From positions 54,725,658-54,789,657 of the forward strand of contig NC_069136.1 of the NCBI RefSeq assembly GCF_026914265.1: a stretch of DNA of 64,000 bases, written 5' to 3'. The notes beneath the pieces are model-generated. The model had not been told where the DNA came from and did no database searches. It saw only the letters and a list, made by a program, of their open reading frames with translations. Of the stretch, positions 12,079 to 22,967 are shown piece by piece; the stretch's first letter is position 1, and every line of letters starts with the position of its first letter. The position numbers and the translations under genes are program-made. The stretch comes from Mya arenaria. Lineage: Eukaryota > Mollusca > Bivalvia > Myida > Myidae.

Positions 12079-13448
12079 GGCCACTACTTTTATATAAATT
12101 GGTTTACAAAACCGGCGCGTCTAATTTTCCGAAAAGTACAAAAAAAAAAAAAATGAATTTCACTTTTTTTTTCAAAATTATTTTCCCGACCGTATTTAGT
12201 TAGGTGCGAAACGAAAAAAAATTTTTTTATAAGATTACGAATGCAGTAGAGGCAGCGCCGTTCGCAATGGCAGAATTTACGACAGCAGTCATTCTTTGTA
12301 TGACATAATAATTAAAAAAAAGCAGGAGTTGTTAAAATAGCAATAGCAATATACATTGGCAAATTTAACAGCCGACACAAACAATAACTTTCACGTGATT
12401 GTTGTTTTCCCCTGCCGATTTAGTTCATGAAAATATTGCTGTTTATAGATAAAAAAATAAAAAGTGACAGCGGCTGCCATGGAATTAGTAGACACACATA
12501 TCTGTAAATTATGTGTGAGAAAAAACATTTTATAGCATTTTATGGTTAAATATAAAACAAAACAGTGCACTTAGTGTGAGTGGTGAAATCGAAAGTAAAG
12601 TTTCTAAGATAACACCGGTGACCTACTTTCACAAGCTCGGTCGGTGGTGTTTATGGATTTTAAATCACAAAATGGTTTGGAAATTCTTGTCATTGAGTCA
12701 ATGCAAAGCTTGTGGTTATTCTAGATTACATGTGTATTCAAGTTTGGGTTAATAGTAGAGTAAAAACAATGAAAGAGTTGAACAAATGTGTCAATGACAT
12801 TTACTTATGCCGGGAGTTATTATTATTATTATTTTCCCGACCGTATTGATTTTGGTCCGAAACGAAAGAAAAACGAACAGATAAGAGTACGAATGCAGTA
12901 AGTCTCGACTGGTTTGTTGTTCCGTAGCCGTATTCGCCAATTTATAGTAATAGCATGTGAGCCAGTCAACTGTTATGGCAGCGCCGGTGGCAATGGCGGA
13001 ATTGACGATAGCAGTCATTCTTTGTATGAAATAATTAATTAAAATATGCAGGAGTTGTTAAAATAACAATAGTAATAAACATTGGTAAATTGAACAGCCG
13101 TCACAAACAATAACTGTCACGTGATTGTTGTTTTTCCCCGCCAATTTAGGTCATGAAAATATTGTTGTTTATAGATAAAAAATAAAAGTGTCAGCGGCTG
13201 CCATCGAATGAGTAGACACAAATATCTGTAAATTATGTGTGAGAAAAACATTTTATAACATTTTATGGTGTTTATGGAGATTAAATCACAAAATGGTTTG
13301 GAAATACTTGTCATTGAGTCAATGTTAAGCTTGTGTTTATTCTAGATTATTATTCTTTTTTCCTTTTTTCTTTCTTTTTTTTTTCGACCACCCGGTGGAC
13401 ATTTTTTCCAAAAATTCTTGTAAACCAAAAAATAAAAAAGGAGTGGCC
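12079..13448. mobile_element. Terminal-inverted-repeat transposon, PIF/Harbinger-like, copy 1
   Basis: Left end GGCCACTACTTTTATATAA and right end, read inverted, GGCCACTCCTTTTTTATTTT; both continue to TTGGTTTACAA. The element is bounded by TTA on each side (12076-12078 and 13449-13451), a 3-bp target duplication of the TWA kind seen in PIF/Harbinger elements. The interior holds an imperfect tandem duplication (about 12178-12560 and 12831-13270). No transposase frame is visible, so it is non-autonomous. Confidence 0.8.
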
Positions 13449-13451
13449 TTA

Positions 13452-13819
13452 AAGCTCTTAAAAAGAATTTAAGTTGGCCGGGAATTGGCGCTGGGCAGTG
13501 TTATTGCTATCTAGATATATATACCTTTCTAACAAGTAAATTTAATCTATGGTGATTTCATTAATAGACTTTAGTATTTATGAGTAGTGTAAATGGCTTA
13601 GGTGAAACAATACTACTATAATGAAAATAAAAATAGCTAGTAAGTATTCATTTAATAACCAATAATAGTCTTATTATTCATGAGTACTGTAAATGGTTAA
13701 GATGAACCAATACTACTTTAACGAATATAAAGATAGCTAGCTAGTATTGCTTTAACAACCAGTAATAATCCTATTATTTAGGAGTACCGTGAATGGCTAA
13801 GGTGAAACAAATACTACCA
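13452..13819. repeat. Minisatellite segment of the copy B flank between two transposons
   Basis: Three to four imperfect units of about 85 bp with ACAACCAATAATAG, GAGTACTGTGAATGG and ATAGCTAGCTAGTATTG, matching 2490-2835. The array continues after the next transposon at 15666, so the insertion split it. Confidence 0.65.
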
Positions 13820-13822
13820 TAA

Positions 13823-15665
13823 GGTCACTACTTTTATATAAATTGGTTTACAAAACCGGCGTGTCTAAATTTTCGAAAAGTACAAAAAAAATAAAAAATG
13901 AATTTCACTTTATTTTCAAAACTATTTTCCCGACCGTATTTAGTTAGGTGCGAAACGAAAAAAAAAGAATTTATAAGAGTACGAATGCAGTAGAGGCAGC
14001 GCCGTTCGCAATGGCAGAATTTACGACAGCAGTCATTCTTTGTATGACATAATAATTAAAAAAAGCAGGAGTTGTTAAAATAGCAATAGCAATATACATT
14101 GGCAAATTTAACAGCCGACACAAACAATAACTTTCACGTGATTGTTGTTTTCCCCTGCCGATTCAGTTCATGAAAATATTGCTGTTTATAGATAAAAAAA
14201 ATAAAAAGTGTCAGCGGCTGCCATGGAATTAGTAGACACAAATATCTGTAAATTATGTGTGAGAAAAAACATTTTATAGCATTTTATGGTTAAATATAAA
14301 AAAACAGTGCACTAAGTGTGAGTGGTGAAATCGAAAGTAAAGTTTCTAAGATAACACCGGTGACCTACTTTCACAAGCTCGGTCGGTGGTGTTTATGGAT
14401 TTTAAATCACAAAATGGTTTGGAAATTCTTGCCATTGAGTCAATGCAAAGCTTGTGGTTATTCTAGATTACATGTGTATTCAAGTTTGGGTTAATAGTAG
14501 AGTAAAAACAATGAAAGAGTTGAACAAATGTGTCAATGACATTTACTAATGCCGGGAGTTGTGTGCAAAACATTTAGATAAAACAATACGGAAAAATATT
14601 TTGAATTAGTCCATTTCAATTTGTAATAAAATTGATATTTCACTATAAATGAGATTTGTTGTTGTAACCAAGGAATACTCTTTAAAATGAAAAAACACAA
14701 CAAGCATGAAGTATAGATGCCCTGTGAACGCATGTATACACACAATGGCGAAGTTAAGAGAAGAAGAAAAAATCCGATACATAATTATGGATTTCACTGT
14801 CAGTTTGCTATCATTGGTACAAAGAGTTAAGCCACATGCTAGATGTATTACTTTGCTTTTTGATTTGTATGTACTGATGTGGTAATTTGCTGCAAGATTT
14901 GAATTTGAAATGAATTTGGTAAACATCCCATGGTAAATATCCCGGTCCGAAAATATCCGGACTTAGCATGGATCGGGTTACACACAACTAGGACCCCGCA
15001 TGGTAAGGGATTTTAAAACACAAATCTAGGTTTAGTTTGTTTTTTAGTTTTTCAAAAATTGTTTTCACAATATTAAAGCTCAAATGTCTTCATAAAATGT
15101 TACTTCCTTATTTGGTAATTATTTCACTTTATTGACATTTTCCAATATTGAAATAACTGAAACAATGTTTAGAAAATGTAATGTATTGTCTTAAAACAGT
15201 GCAATTTTTGTGTATTTTAATGCGTAAAATTTGCCTTCTCTTTTTTTTCAATTTGATATTGGTCAGTTTTTAAGTGTTCTGTATTCACTTTTGCTTTAGC
15301 ATACCCTTAAAGCTAAACAAATGTCTTGCTGAGTGATATTCAATGTATCTTATATAATTTATACATGTAAACATGTTTTATAGTCAATTTCATTGATGTT
15401 TTATATGCACAGTATGTAAGATTTAAACTGTGTGTTGAATAGAACTTTGAAACTTTGGGTGTATTAAAACATGCATTAATAGTAGTAAAAATTAAAAATG
15501 TTAAGTAAGTGATATAAATTTTCAATGTTTTATGATGTTCTCTGATTTTCACCCTTTAAGAGTATGTGTTGTGACTGTTTACCTTTTTCTTTTCTTTTTT
15601 TCGACCACCCGGTGGACCTTTTTTCCAAAAATTCTTGTAAACCAAAAAATAAAAAAGGAGTGGCC
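13823..15665. mobile_element. Terminal-inverted-repeat transposon, PIF/Harbinger-like, copy 2
   Basis: Same family as 12079-13448: left end GGTCACTACTTTTATATAA, right end inverted GGCCACTCCTTTTTTATTTT, flanked by TAA on both sides (13820-13822 and 15666-15668). The first about 700 bases are nearly identical to copy 1, after which the interiors differ; copy 2 lacks the internal duplication and carries about 1 kb of other sequence. A 106-codon minus-strand frame at 14606-14926 is not recognisable as a transposase. Confidence 0.82.
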
Positions 15666-18088
15666 TAATGAAAATAAGAAAGCTAGCAAGTATTGATTTA
15701 ACAACCAATAATAGTCTTAGGTAAACGGATCAGTGCAAAAAAAATACGAGAATGAAAGAAAACTCGGTAACTAGTTTTTTACACTAGTAAAATTAACTTA
15801 CCGGAAGTTTTTACTTTCAAATTATGTAGTTGTCTTTCGTAGTTTCCATAGAAACTTCTTTTTTATATAGTATGCGTCTTAAACACAGTTGAATTTATTC
15901 CATTCCTTCATTATAATACTGTCTCAGATTCACTTACTTCACTGACGCATCGTAACATTTATTTAAAATGATGGCAACTAAAACCTTTTCTTATCGCCTA
16001 CAGCTGTATATGAGAACACTTAAAACCAGGTTTGCAATACTAGCCGTACATTTTCAGCATAAATCTCATCATTTTAAAGTGTCCTCATAAAACCCACTTT
16101 TTGAATTGATCGTGCTATTAAACACTCGTTCATTATATAGTTTACCTTGTTACATATCATCAGCATTTACTGTGACGGTTTATGTTTTGAATGTTTATAT
16201 ATGAAACCAAGGTACTGAACCATTTTAAAGGCGGAATGAGATATTCAAAGCCGGAAATGCAATAAATAAGGTCGTAGAATATGTTAGGGCACCAGTTATG
16301 CAATATCGACTACATGTATGTTATCAGCTTAGTATATGGCGTAGTACCCTATAAAATTAACCTTAGCCGTGACCTGAACGACTTCTAACATAATTATGTT
16401 TTGCCTTTGGTCTCATTCATTATACTTGATATAACGCATCGGTCATGTGACGTAATCGATTAACGAAAACATTACTCCAATATGACTGGAGTCGACTAGT
16501 CGAATGTGACTCGACTTTATCTAGGAGAACCGTGACGCCAGTCGTAACAGCTCGTAATTTTAATAAACGTCCTATCTAGGATAACCGTGACACCAGTCGT
16601 AACAGCTCGTAATTTTAATAAACGTCCTTTCTAGCACATCGGATATGCATTTCCGGTGAATTCAGCCGTGCTGGAAAACTCCATCTGGCATCCCCCCATG
16701 CCAGATGAGTCACGCGCTGTGACGTAATACTTTTCATTTCTTTTATTTTACATTTAATGTAACCATAATTATGAGATTTCAATGGATGAGTTCCATAACT
16801 ATTAACTTTACAAAAACACACCTACAAAACAAAACAAAATAACCCTTAAAAGACGTGATACTGAAGGATGTTCTTGACGTATGCAGTGAATAAATATTAA
16901 TGCGCGTCATGACGTCAGCTTACATCATCGCACGTGCTTTTTGATGAAATTTACAAAACTGCGCTTTTCTATACATTTTTCACAAAAAAAGTGTAATTCA
17001 AGGTATGCTAGAAAAAATATATATCATGTGTGTCCGTTCCGGATCGAAAAATCATGACAAATATTATAAATCTAGGAGAACCGTAACGCCAGTCGTAATA
17101 GCTCGTAATTTCAATAAACGTCCTATCTAGGAGAACCCGGACGCCAGTCGTGGAAGCTCGTGATCATAAAGTTTAAGTAGCGCCGGTTAAAGGAGCCGCA
17201 TGTAAGTCACGCGACCTTGTTTGAAAATCCAGACATGTTTACAGTGGACGCTAACCTCATTTATTACTATGAACCAAAGATGATACTGTCAAGGAATCAA
17301 CAATATCTCAATGACAGTTAAAAGTGTATGATACAAGATACAAGATACAAGAATCTTTATTTATTTAGCGTCGGGTATATGATAACGAGAAACATTAGCT
17401 CAGTGAGCTATTTTCCGACATCGATATCAAACATACATAACATAACAAAACATAACAATGAACTGGTGACCTAGAAATGAAATCATATAAAAGATTTAAA
17501 TTTCGAAAAAGTACTTACAACGGCCGTTTCTAGTTGTATAAATTATATTAAATATTACTAGATTTTGCTGACATTATCAGGAACAGTAGCATACAAAGAC
17601 ATTGTTGCGCCTATGATTGGGTCAATCCCTAACTACAGTCAACCGAATCTCTGCCCGGCCATCGTCCTGACAATATCAGCACCTATCACAGATTAAGAAT
17701 GATATTTGAATATGCTTGATCGTAACACCTTAATAGAAACTTGCTGACTAAATAACACAAGTATGTGTATGTGTTCGATAGATGTTAATGATATATAAAT
17801 TTGAAACAACCAAAAATAAACATTAACCTTAGTTATTTAGGTTAGAGAATCAATATTCATATCCGAGATGCCCGCTAAAACATTTTCTGGTACTTGAATA
17901 CCACATCTTATTCAGTGGGTGTAAGCCATGAAAACAAAACACCTTTTCCGTTAAGACAAAATAAAAAAAAAGATATTCAGTGAAACATCTCATAATCCTC
18001 AATTTCTTCATGTTTATAAAGCAATAAATGGTAACTTCACATTAAGCTTTAACAAAAACGTTTGCCATTAAACAAGCTTATATACTAA
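15666..18088. repeat. Distal part of the copy B flank, paralogous to about 2750-4400
   Basis: Continues the match to the copy A flank (for example GTAACAGCTCGTAATTTTAA near 16545 against TAGCAGCTCATGATTTTAA near 3460, and the (GATACAA)n tract). Contains a 57-bp unit, TCTAGGAGAACCGTGACGCC..., present twice at 16517-16630 and twice at 17070-17165, with about 440 bases of unrelated sequence between the pairs; copy A has only one unit. No gene seen. Confidence 0.6.
17632..17692 (-). pseudogene. Second SLC16-like exon remnant, paralogous to 4104-4163
   Basis: Reads ADIVRTMAGQRFG followed by a stop on the minus strand, and the donor GT of the copy at 4104 has become TT. It is clearly non-functional. 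Confidence 0.35.
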
Positions 18089-18096
18089 AAATAAAC

Positions 18097-19065
18097 TAGG
18101 GATGCAAACGAATGGCAAAATTGATATTCGAATATTCGTTAATTCTTTCGATCGAATATTCGAATATTCGATTACCAATATGAATGTATAAGAAATGTAG
18201 TAAACAACTTTTATTGTTTGCTTTAGTAATAGCCGGGGCATTTTAACCCTTCTTCGTTGTAGCCGGTATACGCGAAAGACCCTGATTTTTCCAAACATTG
18301 GCAATGAAATTCCCCATTTACAAAAATATCGAACAAAAGCAATAGCCACTGAAAAAGGCGAAGATCGTAAATGCCTGGTTGAATGTCATGATGCACCAAC
18401 GGGTCGTTCTGTAGGACGAGCGGCCTCGTTCTGGGATTGACATCTACTAAATATAACTACGAAAACACCAAACCTACTCGGAAATTAGATAAATAATAAA
18501 ACGAAAATAACCCTGAATTTTGACCCATCTATTGTATAACAATGACCTAAATTGCTATTCTATACAGTTACATTTCAAAGCACGAATGTTATATCGAAAC
18601 ATGGAAAACAGCATATAACTAGCACATGTCATCCATATCATTACGGCGATTTGAGCAATACTGCACAGCTTAATTGACAGCCATGACACCACTTTGGTTG
18701 CCGATTCCGTTTATTATCCAATAATGGTCTATAGAATTTACCGAAAATAATTGAAAGTTGTTTGATGCCACTTGTCTTATAGCCAGTTTTTGTAAAATTA
18801 AGGGTACTGTTTATAGTCTCCGACTATGTGTCCCTAATTAACATATGACGCGTGTACCGGTATAGTGTCATCACGTCACGCCTCTGGCATTTAGGGGCCA
18901 ATCGTTGTAAAAACAAGACATGCTAATATATACAACAGCACAGATGTAAGAAAAAGGTTTATTATTATATTTACCAAACAAAAAGCATCGAATATTCGAA
19001 TACCAATTTTGCTATTCGAATATTAAACGTTCGATCGAATATTCGAATATTCGTTTGCATCCCTA
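18097..19065. mobile_element. Non-autonomous hAT-type transposon
   Basis: Ends TAGGGATGCAAACGAAT and, inverted, the same word, with a perfect 8-bp target duplication AAATAAAC (18089-18096 and 19066-19073). Eight-base duplication and a TAGGGATG end fit the hAT superfamily. Both subterminal regions are rich in GAATATTCGAATATTCG palindromes. No transposase is visible in the 969 bp. A 245-bp relative lies at 50490-50734. Confidence 0.88.
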
Positions 19066-19279
19066 AAATAAACACTGGGCTCAACCTTGTTATTAGCGTT
19101 TTATTTTTCAGTAGAGTTTATTCCTCAGATGCATCTATATTACCTGTGTATTATGAAATGACAAGCGGCTGACATTGGCCATAAGTTGTTTTGTAAACAA
19201 ATTCTATTAGAAATGTACTGCCAAGCAAATATGAAGCAATGAAGAAGCATTTTAAACCTTTTGATAAATGAAAAAAGTG

Positions 19280-19836
19280 TTTTGTATATAACGTACCAAA
19301 TTTGATGGCGGTGTCATATAGATGGAACGTAATAGCCAAAAATATAACGGAATGACGATACGATGAACATGTTTAAAGGCAAGAGTTTAAATGTTCCAGA
19401 GTCAGAATGTTCCTTTATACTGGCAAAATACCCTAAGAATAAGTAAGCACGTGTTAATGTAGTTTTTCCCTTGTTGTCTTTATTAGTACTGGTTTGTTCA
19501 CTGGTATAAACATTGCCATTGGTGGACGTGTCGTTCTGATGTGGACCTAAAAGGGCTTGTATTTCAGGTGGAGTAACAGTTCTGTCAGTTGATGTATTCG
19601 AGGTATGGTCACAGAATGGCTCTTACGGCGTATCATTTGCCGGTTCGGTAAACAGAACACCTATATACGCACAATGATCCGATCAAAGCTCTGCTGCCTG
19701 TGGATGAACCAAAATACTCAAGCAGATCTACAGATGACGCCAAAAGAGTAAAATATACCATATACGAGCATATGTACAATAAAACACACCGCACACACCG
19801 TCGGGTAGTGTTGTCCGAGCTTTGGTTTGCAGTCAA
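19280..19836 (-). pseudogene. SLC16 copy C, rearranged pseudogene
   Basis: Minus-strand pieces match copy B: 19836-19640 resembles exon 1 (LLEYFGSSTGSRALIGSLC against LLEYYGSSKGSTALIGSLC) but the start region and DGGWGW are damaged, and 19632-about 19300 resembles the second half of the long central exon (loop and following helix). The two pieces are fused directly near 19635-19645, so exon 2, the intron and the first half of exon 3 are gone. Frames are broken in several places. No downstream exons are seen between it and the hAT element. It is the oldest member of the tandem SLC16 cluster judged by divergence. Confidence 0.8.
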
Positions 19837-19844
19837 GCGATGAT

Positions 19845-21420
19845 CCTGTTTGTCTTGGGGGTCTTAGTGGTGTGGCTGTCATCGTGGATGATATACTAGT
19901 GTATGGGTCATCGAGAGGAACATGACTCAGTTCTAAACATGTCTCATGATGAGGGAATTCGTTTTAACGAAACCAAACTTGAGGAAGGGGTATCAGAAGA
20001 AGACTACTTTGTTCAACTTCTCACGTCAGAAGGTTTGAAAAATTCAACCTCAAAAACATAGGCTATACAGAAAATGAAGCTACCAAAATAAATCAGAACT
20101 TGAAACCATAATAGGTCAAGGCTGGTAAATTATCTGTCAATATTTGCCGCAAACCTGGAAGATGTAACAGCCCCTTTGAGACAACTACTGCCTAAAGATG
20201 TTGAATTCTGTTGGGGAGGAAGCTCCACAAAGAAATGCATTTGACAGAATGAAACAAGTCACCACATACCCGGATCAGGTTTTGTCCTATAAAGTATTAC
20301 GACAGAAGCTAACCATTAACACCGCAAGTTTCAAAGTAACCATAATGCAAGACAGGAAGCCACTTGCATATACACCAAAATCACTGACACAAACTGAGGT
20401 CATTTATACACTAATTGATAAGGACTTGTTTGCTATACATTTTATGTATTGTTCGTCTGGCAAGTGGTTCCATCATTTTGTTTAGGGTCGCAAGGTCAAC
20501 GTGCAAACTGACCATTTGTTTTTAAAACATATATCAACACAACTCCTGCACTATTGCAGCGTATGCTACTTCAGCTACAGAAATATTATCTTGACACCAA
20601 ACATTACTCATCTAAACAAGTACCAGTTGCAGACACACTGAGCAGAAACTTTCTAAATGAAACGTTCCCTGATTTGTCACAATGCATGGACATGCATCAA
20701 TCCCATTAAAATCATATCGTGACGTTCACTTCATTTCATTACGTTATAAATGTACGATCGATCCACATAGCGTAACGTCGTGAAGCGTGTATTGGGGATC
20801 TGATTTTAATGAGATTGGGACAGGCATGTACATATGTCTACGTATGGCGCATTTTATACAAGAAACTGACAGAAAACTGAATGAAATGAAGGACAAACCC
20901 AGTCAATATGAGACTTTAAGAATGTTGAAACAAGGTTGGCCAACCTCTAGGAAAGTGTGTCCGTCCCAGATATTGCACGTTTGGAACTTCCGTGGTGAGT
21001 TAATTACCATCGCTGGTTCACAATGGGCCAAAATCGAGAAATAACCTGGAATAAACGGTAGGAGTGTTTAGTCATAAAGGGAAAAAAATAATAATCCCCA
21101 AATGAATGCAGTCTCATATGGTTGACATCATTCAAGCAGATCACAAGGGAGATGAGAAATGTCTAAGAACGGCCCGAGCTGTTATGTTTTGGCCAGGAAC
21201 ATCGGCTGATATTACCAATGTCGTGTAAAATGCAACACATGTTTATTTAGAGGACAGAAACTCGAACCCAAAATAGCTATTCCTGATTATCATTGTCAAA
21301 TTATAGGCACTGATCTATTTACCAGGGAAAACAAGACTGTTCTGCTGAAAGCACTTGGGTTACACATGCAAAAACACTAAGTGACAGCAGGTATTTTGAT
21401 GTCAAGGAATTATCCAACAT
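19845..21420 (+). pseudogene. Decayed Ty3/Gypsy-type retrotransposon pol fragment
   Basis: Plus-strand fragments in shifting frames run in the order expected for a Gypsy pol gene: reverse transcriptase with a VDDILVYG motif (about 19885), a thumb-like segment (LVNYLSIF, about 20125) and DVTAPLRQLLPKDVEF; RNase H (RKPLAYTPKSLTQTEV, then a VNVQTDH motif near 20500); a connection region (LLQRMLLQLQKYYLD, ADTLSR); then integrase zinc-finger and core fragments (RAVMFWPGTSADI, CNTC, IIGTDLF, about 21170-21330). There are many stops and frameshifts, and no long terminal repeats or gag are found. It directly abuts SLC16 copy C. Family assignment rests on motif order and is firm; lineage is not. Confidence 0.85.
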
Positions 21421-22967
21421 GAGAAGCACCAGCGATCACTGTCATCAAATCATATATGTAATGATCAATATATGATAACTAGTTTTGTTTGTAAGGAAGG
21501 GAGATGCAACACTATATTACAATGAATATAAACTTCATTAATTCCTCCCGATATTTGATAAGGCCAGCCAGTCAACTCAAGCAGGCAGTTTATAGCAGCA
21601 GGTGCTTTACGCTCCTCATAATTGTACATATAAGTCTTATTAATAAATAGTTAGAGCACAATGATGTGGTTATAAATAGCATAACAATAATCAAACAACT
21701 CATTCCATAAGCTAATATAGTAATGAATCTTACCTTAATCGTGGATTTTACATCATGTATATCGGTATGGGTTTTCCCCGGCGTTATTTATAGACTCACA
21801 GATTGGGAGGCGCGTCGTGGATATCGATTCCGTTATATCAAGACTAGTTCTATTTTTTCGTGTATGCTGTATGAAAGAAGGTGGGCGCCCGATCAAATTC
21901 GTAGCAACTTCGAGCTTCTTTGGAAACTTGCATGTGTACCAATCTGGGTTCATATGTGTAGCATTATTAATAAAATCAAAGGAAACAATTAATGACGCCA
22001 TATGATCTCATGTGGAGCTTGCAGGTTATACAATATTAACACAGATGATCAAGTTTATCTATACAAAAGACTATGCAAATACTTAAGATTATATGACATT
22101 TTCATGATACAAATACATATAGGACACACAAAAATGCATACAAAGATAAAACATATCATTCCTTCTTTCTCATCCTATTATTATGGGCCTTTCACAATAA
22201 CTATTAAAGTTGGTGGGGAAGGCCAAAAGTTTTTTAAAAGGTTTTGAGGTAAAATCTTTTGCATGAGTAATATATATATCGGCTTTGCTAAAAGTGTTGG
22301 TGTAATATGGAGGAGAACAGCTCTTTACTAATTATTGTTGTATCAGAGATTTGCTAAAATTCCGTTTCGCATGTTTCCGAAAAGGTAATTTGACACTATG
22401 AATTTGTTTTTGTTTTCGTCCATATACTCCAGACCATCCAATCAACAATATATTGGGGCTTCTTGTTTATTTATTTTCAAGTTAGCAAATATTATATATA
22501 AAAATGTGATAAAAGTGACTTAACATCGCTTCAGGCTCTTTAAACAAAAATGCAAATATTTTTTTCTTAAGTTAGAAGCAAAAGTGGACCATAACACCAA
22601 AAGTCATGGTTGATTGGAAAGTGTCAGATATGTTGGCACCTAAAGCCAGTCCTGGTAGTGTTATATTGTTCTTAAAACCAATAATTTATCATACTCCCAG
22701 CTGTTTCTGTTTATATATTGGTTGCAGTTCAAATGCCAATGGTTTATATATATATTGGTTGCAGTTCAAATGCCAATGGTTTATATAAGCCAAATTCTAA
22801 TAAAATCCTCTTTCACATTATCTGCATTGTGTTTAACCAACTTTCGAACTGTGTAATTTTATTAACCCCACAACTACCGATCAGACTATCAGAAAGAAAT
22901 AGTGGTGTGTAACCAACCGGACGGGCCTCATCGAAAAACTCCAAAACTATCCGAAGTTGTTTACAAG
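21421..22967. other. Intergenic region upstream of CFAP300
   Basis: No gene recognised. Overlapping open frames at 21753-22005 on both strands lack recognisable domains. At about 22705-22790 a unit containing TTGGTTGCAGTTCAAATGCC is repeated twice in tandem. The CFAP300 promoter should lie near the right end; no TATA box is evident. Confidence 0.5.

Noticed and set aside
21753-22005. Overlapping frames on both strands
   Set aside because: Open on both strands without a domain, start context or conservation evidence; could be part of an unidentified repeat.
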